Counted from the stretch's first letter, positions 37,247 to 46,906 are shown. The stretch: DNA of 49,017 bases from Phytomonas francai (GCA_001766655.1 MJCC01000001.1:980016-1029032), one strand, 5' to 3'. Made by a program: numbers and translations. Notes: generated from the sequence alone by a model not told the origin.

Positions 37247-38284
37247 TTAATCCGAGAGCGGGAACACCGCGTCCTCGACCGCGACGCTGTCAAAGAGGCG
37301 ATCGTAGTCGGCCTTTTCGAAGGTCCCGGCGTTGACCTGGAGGCAGTTCGCCGAGGCCGCGACGAGGCCGCGCCGGAAGGCCTCCACGACGTCGGTGCCG
37401 CCGAGGTACTCCGCGAAGAAGACCGCGGCGGCGGCGTCGCCGGAGCCGATCGGGTTCACGACGCGCGCGAGCCGCGGGATGGTGAAGACCCGGAGCGGGG
37501 CCCCGCGGACCTGCAAATAGGCCCGCCCGGGGCCGTTGGTGATCGCCACGACGTCGACCGTCCACTCCCGCCGGGCGAACTCGAGGGCCTCGGCGAGGCC
37601 GCGGGCGCCCGGCGTGAGGGCGCGGAACTCGGCCATGTTGACTTTGAGAATCGCGCCGCGCGCGCCCGCGAGGCGGAGCGCCGGCCCCACCCCCTTCACG
37701 GCGTCGAGGAGAAAGGGCCGCCCGGCGGCGACGGCGGCGCGCGCCCACTGCGTGAAGAGATCCGGGTCCGTCCCGTCCGGCAGGCTGCCCATGATCGCCA
37801 GCCCGCAGGCCCCCCCCTCCTCCTCCTCTTCTTCGGCGCCCTCCTTCTTTTTCGTCTTCTCCGGACCCTCCGAGTTGGGGGTCGTGCGGAGGGCGGCCTC
37901 GATCATCGCGCGCATGGCCGCGGCCGCGGCCGGCGGGGGCGGCCGGGAGGGCCCGATCAGCTCCGTCATCGCGTCGGAGCCGGCGCGCAGGCACGTCGTG
38001 CACTCGCGGGTCTCCTCGGGGACCGCCACCGCGCGGAAACGCACGCCCTCCTCCGCGAGGAGCCCCCGCACGCGATCGCCGTTGATCCCGCCGAGGAAGG
38101 TGTAGAGGACGGCGCGGCTCGCCTCCCCCGCATGGCAGCGGCTCGCGCGGCAGAAGTTCGTGCCCTTCCCCCCCGTCGTCAGGATCATCGCCGTCGCGCG
38201 GTTGACCTCGTCGAGGGTGAGGGTTTGAAAGTGCAGGATCTTTTGGAGCGCGGGGTTGGCGCCGACAACGACGATTTCCTTCAT
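37247..38284 (-). CDS. PfkB-family sugar kinase (LacC/FruK type)
   Basis: A 345-residue kinase of the ribokinase/PfkB family. It starts MKEIVVVGANPALQKILHFQ, has the first signature GGKGTNFCRA (38-47), LGGINGDRVRGLL, a sugar-binding KVNMAEF segment and the second signature NPIGSGDAAAA with catalytic base Asp283 and anion-hole residues GSG (280-282). The NPALQ start and NPxGSGD motif are those of bacterial 1-phosphofructokinase and tagatose-6-phosphate kinase, which phosphorylate sugar phosphates. A Lys/Glu-rich insertion lies at about 140-158. Related 'tagatose-6-phosphate kinase-like' proteins are annotated in Leishmania. No C-terminal PTS1 is present (ends PLSD). It is the last gene of its cluster. 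Confidence 0.87.
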   Translation of the reverse strand: MKEIVVVGANPALQKILHFQTLTLDEVNRATAMILTTGGKGTNFCRASRCHAGEASRAVLYTFLGGINGDRVRGLLAEEGVRFRAVAVPEETRECTTCLRAGSDAMTELIGPSRPPPPAAAAAMRAMIEAALRTTPNSEGPEKTKKKEGAEEEEEEGGACGLAIMGSLPDGTDPDLFTQWARAAVAAGRPFLLDAVKGVGPALRLAGARGAILKVNMAEFRALTPGARGLAEALEFARREWTVDVVAITNGPGRAYLQVRGAPLRVFTIPRLARVVNPIGSGDAAAAVFFAEYLGGTDVVEAFRRGLVAASANCLQVNAGTFEKADYDRLFDSVAVEDAVFPLSD

Positions 38285-38665
38285 CGCGTTAACCTTTTTT
38301 TTTTTTTGCCTCTAATGGGTGGTGTGTGTATGGAGTGCGTGAAAGATGATTCTTGGATGAAGGAGAGGGGAAAAATATAGGATGGTGGTAAAGTATAACC
38401 ACAGAAGGGTTGAATCACTAGTTGAATGCGCAGGAAAACGAGTGCTTTGCCGGTCATTTAAAAGGAGGATAAGGTTGGCACGAACAAGGTGTTCTGTAAC
38501 GTGTAGAGAATCAAGATTCTTTCCACGTTGGGATGCTTTCCATTATTTAAATCAAGAGAAATGGAGTGTCCCCTACCCCATCTTTTTTGAGAAAGAGTGG
38601 TTCTCATTTAAAAAGATTAGAATCGCAGGCGCGCAGGATGACCCCCACACCCCTCCCTCCCGCCA
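38285..38665. other. Intergenic region
   Basis: About 380 nt between the PSMG4-like gene and the PfkB gene. On the minus strand a T/C-rich tract (about 38340-38380) and ATTAG near 38312 form the PfkB splice signal. A 106-codon plus-strand ORF (38382-38702) runs against the cluster and is not supported. Confidence 0.5.
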
Positions 38666-39226
38666 TTATTCGCTGCTTTCGTCCACGTTAATCACCTCGT
38701 GAATCAAGCGCAGGCTTTCTTTAAAGACCAAATTACCAAAAAGCACGGCGAGGCGAAGGCCCCCGCCGGCCTCCGTCCCCAGCAGCTCCCCGCCCACCCC
38801 GCAGCTGACGTAAACGCCCGCCTCACGGCGAAAGTCCTCGCGGAGCCGCCGGACCAACCGCTGCGAGAGATTCGACGCGAACGTCGACGAAACGGCCTCG
38901 ACGTCCGTCCACGGCGGGTTATTCGGGATGGGATTTCCATTTTCGCGCCGATGCTTCCCCGCCAACAAAACCGTGGTGGCGAGAGGAGAAGAGGACACCG
39001 GCAACGTGAGGCTGCAGGCGCCGAAGTTTGCGCCGTGGGATCCGGCGGGGCTCGGGTTTTCGCCGACGTGAAGCCAAAAAAAGCGCGTCTCGAAGGCGAT
39101 CAACTCGATAAAGACGTGCGTGAGGAGCTGCGGGGGGTCGTCGTCCGGGGCTGAATGAGGCGACGCCCCCTCGCCGCCTTTCACGTAAAACGGAACACGG
39201 ACGGATTTGAGCACCGGCGCCGGCAT
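38666..39226 (-). CDS. Proteasome assembly chaperone 4-like protein (PSMG4/PAC4)
   Basis: A 186-residue protein. The order of elements resembles PSMG4: an early strand FIELIAFETRFFWLHVGE (the family has a ...FLWVG strand), a central strand with ACSLTLP, then NLSQRLVRRL followed by GVYVSCGV and the late strand-helix unit LRLAVLFGNLVFKESLRLIH. In PSMG4 the same order is AQRLARKT, QVFVSYNL and FALLVENRIKEE. PSMG3-PSMG4 dimers help build the proteasome alpha ring, next to alpha5. The protein is longer than the human one (about 120 residues), with an N-terminal extension and a Gly/Asn-rich insertion. This is a pattern call and needs a profile search. Upstream is a short leader from the ATG at 39226. 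Confidence 0.5.
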   Translation of the reverse strand: MPAPVLKSVRVPFYVKGGEGASPHSAPDDDPPQLLTHVFIELIAFETRFFWLHVGENPSPAGSHGANFGACSLTLPVSSSPLATTVLLAGKHRRENGNPIPNNPPWTDVEAVSSTFASNLSQRLVRRLREDFRREAGVYVSCGVGGELLGTEAGGGLRLAVLFGNLVFKESLRLIHEVINVDESSE

Positions 39227-39932
39227 GTCTTTCTATTGCTACTACGCCTATTATTATTTGAAACTAGGGTTTGAGTACGTTTGGAAGGGTGAACCACCCG
39301 AGAGTCTTTTCCGACGTGTGAGGTATTCTCGGTAGCGTGAAGCGCAAGGATGGCGGGGAAAGAAATTGAGGATGCGGGTTATGGAACGCCCTCACTTTTT
39401 TGCCACAGATTTCATAATTCCCGAATAGACATATAGAATACTAAAAAGAATGTATTGAAATTTCTCGGTAAACATAATGATAAGCATTCCTTTTTTTTTT
39501 TTTTGATGAACAAAAACGTTTGTTTTTATTGGTATGATGAATGCAAGCAGATTTCCTTTAGTTAAATGAAATGCGTGGATTATCCTGGAAAAAAAAAGGT
39601 CATGTACCTCACTATAGTGGGAGAAGGCATCCTTTTTCAGGAAGCCAACCTTACTGGTAATGCTTACACACAACACATCACTCCGTGGCAAAATACGCAT
39701 ATGAAAAGGGGGAAAAAAGGTGTTCCCATTCCTTTTTTCTTTCTTTCTTTTATCTTTATCCCCAAGTGTTCAGTATATTGAAATCCTCTATCGTTAATCA
39801 AAGAAGGGCTTCCTTATTGATCTCGCGGACCAAAAATGATAGGCTTTGATCGTTAACGAGGTTGGTATATATCAATCGTTATTTTAATTTCTTCATGTTC
39901 GTTTTACTGCAGGTTCCTTGGACGCCCGATCT
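39227..39932. other. Intergenic region
   Basis: About 700 nt of AT-rich DNA with a long T-run at 39490-39504 and A-run near 39590. It should hold the PSMG4-like leader and the 3' UTR of the next gene. I see nothing else. Confidence 0.55.
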
Positions 39933-40838
39933 TCAAGAAACACCCCGATTAGGCGAATCGATCTCGCCAAAAAACTCGCCAGAAAAGAGCAGATTCATCT
40001 CCATGTTGAGCTTATGGCACGCGGCGGACTGAAGTTCGCTTGTCAGGCCTTTGAAAATCATTTTTTGAATCCATTTATCCATCGACATCACCCGTCGGAG
40101 CTCCTCCTCCTCCAGCCCAAGCAAGAAGTCGCCAATCGCTTGATAAAACGTCAAAAGCGCCGTGCAAAGCTCGGGAATGACCTCCCCGTAGGAGGCCATG
40201 CTCGCGGTCGCGCCGAGCTCGTCCGTCTTAGACGGGGACGTGGCGATGGAGTCGAGATGAGGGATACTAGGATTTGTGAAAGCTTCTGCTTTGTCGCTTG
40301 GGTGTCGGTTTCCCTCCCGCGCGAGCCTCTCGAGGGCGTTTGCAGAATCTGACGCGAGGCTTCCCCTCGCCGTGTAAAGCCGAGGCTCGTTTCGGGGGGA
40401 ATCACGTCCTCCCTCCTGAGCCTTCTTACCCGCCCCTCGCATTAACGCAGCCTTTAACTCCACAAGAAGCCCCTCCACGCCCTCCAAAACCTCCTCGGCC
40501 CGCACGACGTTCGCGAAAAAACGCGAAAGGGCCGCGGCGAAGGCGGCAAACGGGGGCAGGTGGCGTTTTTGCCAGGCCACCACCGAATCCACGGGCTCGG
40601 AGGCCGACGAGGAGTGGGGAAGAAAAGGAGCCTCGTCCGCCTTTTCGCAGCCGCGCGGAAGGCAAAAATGCCGCGCGAGGGAGGCGCGATTCAGGCGAAT
40701 GGTGTTCATCCACAGCGCGCCCTCCTCGCTGTGGAGGTCGAGCAGGTAGTTCAGCAGCTTACGGCGTTTGTCGAGCATGAATTTCAGGTAACTCGCACGC
40801 CCCTCGACGCCCCGCACCTTGATGCCTTTTTCGACCAT
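39933..40838 (-). CDS. Hypothetical helical protein
   Basis: A 301-residue protein from the ATG at 40838 (MVEKGIKVRGVEGRASYLKF). The frame is open to a GTG at 40892, which directly follows a minus-strand pyrimidine tract and TTAG (AG 40894-40893), so the region 40839-40892 is leader. The N-terminal 55 residues and the segments about 105-150 and 215-290 are helical and Leu-rich; between them is a Ser/Ala/Glu-rich low-complexity region. No motif or family is recognised. Orientation, ATG choice and splice signal support a real gene. Confidence 0.65.
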   Translation of the reverse strand: MVEKGIKVRGVEGRASYLKFMLDKRRKLLNYLLDLHSEEGALWMNTIRLNRASLARHFCLPRGCEKADEAPFLPHSSSASEPVDSVVAWQKRHLPPFAAFAAALSRFFANVVRAEEVLEGVEGLLVELKAALMRGAGKKAQEGGRDSPRNEPRLYTARGSLASDSANALERLAREGNRHPSDKAEAFTNPSIPHLDSIATSPSKTDELGATASMASYGEVIPELCTALLTFYQAIGDFLLGLEEEELRRVMSMDKWIQKMIFKGLTSELQSAACHKLNMEMNLLFSGEFFGEIDSPNRGVS

Positions 40839-40892
40839 ACCTCGGTAAGGAAAGGAAAAGGGTTCGAAGAGAACCCTCAATGCGATTATCAC

Positions 40893-40934
40893 CTAAGCCA
40901 GAGAGAGGGGGGGGGAGGGAAAGAAGTAAAGAGG
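40893..40934 (-). promoter_or_regulatory. Polypyrimidine tract and trans-splice acceptor
   Basis: On the minus strand a C/T tract (complement of the purine run at 40900-40934) leads to TTAG with AG at 40894-40893, 54 nt before the ATG at 40838. It decides the start of the hypothetical helical protein. Confidence 0.65.
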
Positions 40935-41642
40935 TAATAGATTTTTATCGAAAATGGAATAAGCTTATAGATATCGATATCGATACATCGACCGATGATT
41001 TTTTTTAAAGGTTGGAAAAAGGGAACAACATTTTCCATGTGGTATTTTTAATTTAGAATACAGATGCAATCGCGACAAACCACAACGATTTCCTTTCTTA
41101 CCATGATATTAGTATAAGGTAAGCATTCCTCGCTTTCATCAAATCGTTTCCATATGTGTGTTCGAAGACTTCACATAGGGGGCGACTTCGCCGTGATGGA
41201 CCCATGCTAGGAATATACATACATTAGATGATTTATTTATTTATTTTTTTTGACGTAAAAAAAATAATAACAATCAAAACCGCAGAATCCGCTGTGGAAT
41301 AATAATAATAATAAATACTTTATTCGCAAACCACCAAATAGCACCACAAAAGCCAAATAAAAATACTATACCAAACCCTCCTTTCCTCCCGTGACTTATC
41401 GCTTTGGTTCGTAATATTTATTCTTAGTGTCATTATTTGTCATCACACCCTTACTCCCTTTTTACATATAGAAACGAGAATACATATCCGATGAGAAACG
41501 ATTTTGCATCCACACTTGAACATACATATATACATATATTAATTAATTTATCTGGACAAACAGTGTGTGAGAAAGTGAGAGGTTGGTGGGTATTGGAATT
41601 CATTTACAAGTACTGCCCAATACACAAGGTCGACTAGGTCTT

Positions 41643-41679
<37 letters not shown>

Positions 41680-41759
41680 ATTTATATAAATATATAAAGA
41701 AATAAATGTACGCATGCAGACGTCGATACGTCCATAAATAGATTCGTAGTGGAGACGTA
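40935..41759. other. Intergenic region with TC/AG microsatellite
   Basis: About 820 nt, presumably the 3' UTR of the kinase gene. It contains a small dyad with repeated atcgat near 40968-40985, an AAT trinucleotide run near 41300-41314, and a TC dinucleotide run at about 41640-41678. No further gene is seen. Confidence 0.6.
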
Positions 41760-44700
41760 TTAAAGAATAAAGAACGGATGGCCTAATAGTTCGCTGGGGC
41801 TTGGGCGCTGACTTGGCGAGAGGCACAGGCAGGAGGAAACTAACGAAAAGGCCTCCATGGAGGGAAAATCCGACTGGTGGAGCTGAACTTCGATTGTGCC
41901 CTTTACAAGGCCCTGCACAAAACGCACGTCGCTGATGTTGCTAATCGGCGGCAAGTCATGATGTAAACTAGTTCGATGATCCCTATTGTAATGCTCCTGC
42001 GAGGCAAGAAACCGTATCGTGGAGCTCTGCCCTCGCGCATCCCGACCAAACGACCCCGGCGGGAACGCCTGGGAGGCCAACCAAGGCCCCGGCGCGGGCG
42101 TCTCGCCGTCCGGCGCCTTTTCGCACGTGCTGTTTCTATGACTCTTCGCAGCATCCCGACCTCTGTAATCCTGTGGATTCCCTTTGTTCGTATCCCCCTC
42201 CCAGCCGCTGTCGAAATCGCCGCCCGGCGCGAGCGTCGTCGCCGTCGTCGAGGAGAGCAGCCGCCGCAAGAAGGTTTGCTCGGAGTTCGACAGCCACGAC
42301 TCGCGCGGGCCGCTCTTCGGCGCGCTCGCCGGCTCGCCGGCGGCCTCGATGACCTCCAGCGGGTCGACGGAGAAGGCGCGCGGGGAGGGCGGCCGCGCGC
42401 GGGCGTCGTCGGCGGTCCCTTTTTGATCTTTTCCACCTCTTCCGCTTTCATGCCCGCCCCCCCCTTTTGTCTTCGCCCAGGCCCAGGGCAGGCGGCCGGT
42501 GAGCATCTCGTGCAGGGTGAGGCCGAGGGACCAGACGTCGCTGGCCGGGCTCGGCGTCGCGCCGCGGGCGACCTCCGGGCTCATATACCGCGCCGTCCCC
42601 CGCAGCCCGAAGACGCCGTCGTCCTCGTTTTCGTCCTTGTCGTTTTCGTTCTCGTGGTTTTCGTTTTGCGTGGGCGGCGCCTTTGCGCGGGCGCGGGCGG
42701 CCCGCGCGGCGCTCACGCTCGACCCGAAATCGCTCAGTTTGCACCCCCCGTCGACGGCGACGAGGATGTTGCCGGGTTTGATATCGGCGTGGACGACGTG
42801 GTGGGCGTGGAGGTAGGCGAGGCCCTTGAGGGCGTCCGAGCCGTACCGCTTCACCAGCCGCACCGGCATCCCCCCGGGGAAGGCGGGGAGGACGCCCTGC
42901 AGGGAGCCCCCCGCGACGTAGTCCATGATGATCACCACAAAGCCCCCGACGTGCGCCCACCCCGTGTAGTTCACCACGGCCTCGTTGAAGAGCTTGCAGG
43001 CGGTGTTGACCTCGCGCACGACGTCGGCGAGCCGCACCCGGTGCGCGTCCAGGTCGATGCACTTGAGCGCCATGACGGCGCCGGCGGCGGAGATCGCCTT
43101 GTAGACGGCCCCGAACGCCCCGGCGTCGACGGGGCGGGGGAGGAGGTGCCAGGCCGTCCCCGCCCCGTCCACGACCGTGCGGGGGATGCCGGCGGGGCCC
43201 TTTTCCGCCTCCCCGGCCTCCCCGGCCTCCCGGAAGAGGCCGCTGAGCGAGGAGGCGGACTCGAAGCCGAAGCCGATGAGCGGGGCGCCCGCCCCCACCC
43301 CCGCCACCCGGATCTTCTCGAGCGAGAGCTTCTCGTAGGTGAAGGTCGCCGCCGGCCGCGCCCGCAGCGTCCCGAGCGGCTCGAAGGCGGGCAGCTGAAA
43401 GCGGCAGTAGCGCGGCCGCGGCGGCGTCGCGGCGGCCAGGCACTCGAGCGCGCGGGTGAAGTACCGGCAGACCTCCGCGTCGTGCGCCGCCGCGCCGTTC
43501 GCGAGGCCGAGCGCGGCCGCGTAGTCGCCCCCGATCGCGGCCGCGAAGGCCTGCCGAAAGCTCGCCGCGCTCGCCGCGTACGGCGCCTCCCGGCTCAGCG
43601 CCGGGTTCAGCAGCTGGAAGAGCTGCACGCTCGCCGCCTGCGCGCGGAGCGGGATGATGTGGTCGACCGGCGCCACGAAGCTCGCAGGGAGGCTCACGGC
43701 GATGTGATCGGTCAGAAGAATCCGGCCGCTGCCGAGCTCGTGGTGGAGAAAGGTGATCGCGAGCGTCAGGCGGTCCCCGAAGACGACCCGCGCCGTCCGC
43801 TTGTGCGCCCCGCAGTTCCCGACGTACATCAGCCCGGAGTCGACCAGGACCCGCGTCTGCCGCCGCCGCTCGCCCGGGAGCTCGCCCATCACCTTCGCCG
43901 CGCACAGCAGCGCCATCTGCTCGTGTCGATTCAGAATCGAGTGCGCGCCGAAGGAGATGAGAATAAAATCCGGACGGAAGACCTCGAGCACCCCGCCGCA
44001 GACGAGCACCTCGCGCACAAGGACGTCCATGAGCCCGGCGACCTCGCTCTCCACCCGTTCGGGGTTGATATAGCGGTAGGAGGAGGCGATCATGATAAAG
44101 GAGCAGGTCACCAGACGAAAGCGATTGCTCCGCCGGGTCTCCATCATGTTCAGCCAGAGCGTCGGCGTCGAGGCGCTCCCGGCGTCGTCGAGGGAGTCGC
44201 CGGGGGCCGTCGGCGCGGCCCACGCCACCACCCCCTCCGTTTTTCGCCGCCCCGCCTCGCCCTCCGAGCGCCCGCCGTTTCGCGAAATCGGCGGCGGGTT
44301 CGCGGGCGATGGCCCGTCGACGGCCTCCGACCCGATCGCGATCGCCGTCGTCGTCGTCGTCGCGTGGTCCGCGGCCGAGCCCCGCCGCGAGGAACAGCAA
44401 AAGCAGGGGAAGGTTTTGCCTTTCCGCGGTTTGCCCTCGAGGCCCTCGCCGGTCGGGGACTGGGCGGCCGCGGCGCGCGGGATCGCGTGGCCGGGCCCCG
44501 CGGGCAGCTCATTCGGCGAGGCCAGGACGTTGAGATCGCACCCGTACGAGTACCCGAGATCGCACGGGGAGGGGCATAGGCTTAATTCACTGTTAAACTT
44601 CCCGAACGGCGCGTGGACGTCCTCGGGGAAGAGCGCGTTCTCCTCCTCCTCCTCCTGGGCCAAGATCGAGGAGGCGAAGGAGCCGCCCAGCTCCGCCTTG

Positions 44701-46205
44701 GCGAGCTCGTCGTGGCCGAAAAGGGTGAACATCGGGGAATCGGACTGCTTTCGGGCCGTCGTCGACGCCACGAAGAGGCCCTGCGGGACGAACGCCTTGA
44801 GCTCGCGCAGGGCCCTGCGCAGATTGAGGTAGGCCACGAAGAGCTGCGCGACCTCCGCGATAATCGTATACCGCGCGGCCCTTTTCAGCATCGGGTCGTT
44901 CTCCGAGGAGAGCCGCGAGGCATCGTGCATCCCTCGGCAAATCCAGTGAATCGGCACGCAGATCGCGGCGTGCAGAAGAATACACACGATGAACAGCCCG
45001 ACAGTCACCGCGATCGAAATGGCGATCGTGATCATCTTACACTTGTCAACCTGCGAGAAGAAATGGCTCCGTTCGATGATATTCACGAGAACAAGACGGA
45101 TTCCATTCGAGGAGACCACCCGCTCAGCCACCGTGATGTACTTCTTGTTGATCTCCAGATTGTTTTTACAGGTAAAGACGCACTCCGCGCAGGTCAAGCC
45201 GTGCGTGTCGTGGCCCTGCACACAGCGCTCGATGAACTTGTCTTTGATTTCCAAAATCTTCGAATTCGGTCTGCAGGCGCCACCGGTACTGTCCCGCAAA
45301 TTCAATGCGAGGATGAAGCTCTGCGAGCTCTTCGAGATCCCGAGCCCGGCCTCCTCCCCCATGTGAATCCCCTCGATGGTCGCGCTGACGACGTGCTTAC
45401 AGAGCTTCGCCGAGGTCGTCGGGGGGGAGGATTTGAAGCTGTCCGGGAGCTCGACAAAGCGAAAATTTGAGTCCGCTTTCTTGATGTCGTCAATGCAATA
45501 ATAATAGGACATCGTGAAGAGGGCCAAACGGTCCCCGCACATCCGCGTGACTGGAGAGGTGCTGTCAACGAAATCGATGTACATCGGGGACCAAATCCCT
45601 TCCGACGGGATCCGGTGCTCGATCGAGTCGAGGAATTCTACCTTTCGCTGATTCTTCTTTGAAAGCCCGTCTTTGTGCCTCACCAGACTCTGTATCAAGT
45701 TCTTTTTTTGAGTCCACTTATCCAAAATGACCGTCTTATTAGATTCGGCATGGTAGTAATTGCAGCTCTCGGTTTTTTTTTCGCAGCTCGAAATAGACCA
45801 GTTCTGGTGCGAAGGTTCACTTTCATTTTTCCCTTCAATACTTGTCGGCCGGGCACTCCACATCTCCGTTAATTCGATCACATGCGTATGGGGAAGGAGC
45901 ATCAGCGAAAATGCATTCCAGCTCGACAGATAATTGGGTAGGTCCCCCAAGTCAGGCGGAGTTCGAGCGGTGAAGTTAAAAAAGATCAGATCTACACCCA
46001 TCTTGCGCGTGATCCGCTCGTAAGCGCGGAGACTCTTTTTCAGAAACCTCACGTTATGCCCCATAATCGTTTCCAGCAGCTCCCTTGCCATCTCCTCCGT
46101 GCTAACATTGTGCATAAGAGTGAAGGCCACGCAAATGCCCACGAGCCCTATGATCACCAACACGCCATAGACAAACAAAACTAAAGAAAGACGAATCTTG
46201 ACCAT
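41760..46205 (-). CDS. Receptor-like protein kinase with degenerate cyclase-homology domain
   Basis: A 1481-residue protein. Residues 5-30 are a signal anchor; an extracytoplasmic domain (31-390) has many Cys and N-glycosylation sequons; 391-417 is a second membrane segment. A low-complexity cytoplasmic stretch leads to about 694-870, which resembles a class III nucleotide cyclase domain but lacks the metal-binding Asp in the first strand (CSFIMIASSYRY in place of an FADI-type strand). A Ser/Thr kinase domain follows: glycine loop GAFGAVY (1029-1035), Lys1048, HADIKPGN (1139-1146), DFG (1159-1161), GTARYMSPEV (1203-1212), closest to STE11/MAP3K kinases. The activation segment has an Asn/Glu/Asp-rich insertion (1180-1196) and a long insertion follows about 1245. 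All catalytic residues are kept. Ligand unknown. Confidence 0.85.
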   Translation of the reverse strand: MVKIRLSLVLFVYGVLVIIGLVGICVAFTLMHNVSTEEMARELLETIMGHNVRFLKKSLRAYERITRKMGVDLIFFNFTARTPPDLGDLPNYLSSWNAFSLMLLPHTHVIELTEMWSARPTSIEGKNESEPSHQNWSISSCEKKTESCNYYHAESNKTVILDKWTQKKNLIQSLVRHKDGLSKKNQRKVEFLDSIEHRIPSEGIWSPMYIDFVDSTSPVTRMCGDRLALFTMSYYYCIDDIKKADSNFRFVELPDSFKSSPPTTSAKLCKHVVSATIEGIHMGEEAGLGISKSSQSFILALNLRDSTGGACRPNSKILEIKDKFIERCVQGHDTHGLTCAECVFTCKNNLEINKKYITVAERVVSSNGIRLVLVNIIERSHFFSQVDKCKMITIAISIAVTVGLFIVCILLHAAICVPIHWICRGMHDASRLSSENDPMLKRAARYTIIAEVAQLFVAYLNLRRALRELKAFVPQGLFVASTTARKQSDSPMFTLFGHDELAKAELGGSFASSILAQEEEEENALFPEDVHAPFGKFNSELSLCPSPCDLGYSYGCDLNVLASPNELPAGPGHAIPRAAAAQSPTGEGLEGKPRKGKTFPCFCCSSRRGSAADHATTTTTAIAIGSEAVDGPSPANPPPISRNGGRSEGEAGRRKTEGVVAWAAPTAPGDSLDDAGSASTPTLWLNMMETRRSNRFRLVTCSFIMIASSYRYINPERVESEVAGLMDVLVREVLVCGGVLEVFRPDFILISFGAHSILNRHEQMALLCAAKVMGELPGERRRQTRVLVDSGLMYVGNCGAHKRTARVVFGDRLTLAITFLHHELGSGRILLTDHIAVSLPASFVAPVDHIIPLRAQAASVQLFQLLNPALSREAPYAASAASFRQAFAAAIGGDYAAALGLANGAAAHDAEVCRYFTRALECLAAATPPRPRYCRFQLPAFEPLGTLRARPAATFTYEKLSLEKIRVAGVGAGAPLIGFGFESASSLSGLFREAGEAGEAEKGPAGIPRTVVDGAGTAWHLLPRPVDAGAFGAVYKAISAAGAVMALKCIDLDAHRVRLADVVREVNTACKLFNEAVVNYTGWAHVGGFVVIIMDYVAGGSLQGVLPAFPGGMPVRLVKRYGSDALKGLAYLHAHHVVHADIKPGNILVAVDGGCKLSDFGSSVSAARAARARAKAPPTQNENHENENDKDENEDDGVFGLRGTARYMSPEVARGATPSPASDVWSLGLTLHEMLTGRLPWAWAKTKGGGGHESGRGGKDQKGTADDARARPPSPRAFSVDPLEVIEAAGEPASAPKSGPRESWLSNSEQTFLRRLLSSTTATTLAPGGDFDSGWEGDTNKGNPQDYRGRDAAKSHRNSTCEKAPDGETPAPGPWLASQAFPPGSFGRDARGQSSTIRFLASQEHYNRDHRTSLHHDLPPISNISDVRFVQGLVKGTIEVQLHQSDFPSMEAFSLVSSCLCLSPSQRPSPSELLGHPFFIL

Positions 46206-46906
46206 AGGCCCTCAATCTTCTTTTTTGAGTCTAAACCTCGGAACCTCTCCTTGAGGGGAGAAAAATGTGAATCACTTCTTACTCGTTAGTGAAGTGGAAT
46301 ACTATATATAGATATACCAATATAGAATTTCAATTTTTTTAGATATACAGATACACATCAAATGTGCAGTTCAACGATGTGAGTATTTAAATCTATAGAA
46401 ACTAAAAGATAATAAACACCAAAAATAACAAAAAATGGAAAATATTTTAAAAAGGAAAATGAATAAAAAATAAACCTCTTTGATAGTGTTGGCTTTTCTG
46501 TCTGTAGGTACTTTTTGGATTCTGAGAAAATAATGGTTATTCGTTTGGTGTATTGTTGATTCCACTGAAAGTGGGAAAACGCCAGATGGGCTTCCCACTA
46601 CTACAGATAATATCTGTTTCTAGAGTCTAATATATTTTTAAAAAAAGGAAGGAGAAAAAAAAATGCAGTTCATACAATTTCTGAGTTCCCTCCTATTGGA
46701 CTCGTAAGAATTGAATAAGATCCAAACATCAAAGGCATGGGAAAAGATAAATTTCATCTCAAGGGAGGAAGGGCAATACCCCCCCCCCCCCCCCCCCCCC
46801 CCTCCAAGGCTAATCATTTTGCTTAAGTGTTTGGAGTGCCACTCCTTTATATGTTGTCCCTAGTAGCTCCCCTTTTAGCCGTTTACATTTTCTCACTCCA
46901 TGGATA
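46206..46906. other. AT-rich intergenic region with 24-C homopolymer
   Basis: About 700 nt. The minus strand shows T/C tracts upstream of the kinase ATG. A run of 24 C lies at 46779-46802, a likely site of length error. No gene is supported. Confidence 0.6.

Noticed and set aside
37170..37255. tRNA B-box-like sequence (GGTTCGATTC on the minus strand)
   Set aside because: The flanking bases do not form a T-stem, acceptor stem or D-arm.
38382..38702. 106-codon plus-strand ORF between the PfkB and PSMG4-like genes
   Set aside because: It runs against the cluster, overlaps the PSMG4-like 3' end and the PfkB splice signal, and has no recognisable domain.
41976..44579. 867-codon plus-strand ORF opposite the kinase gene
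   Set aside because: It is antisense to conserved kinase motifs and Arg/Gly/Pro/Glu-biased, a product of GC-rich codon use.
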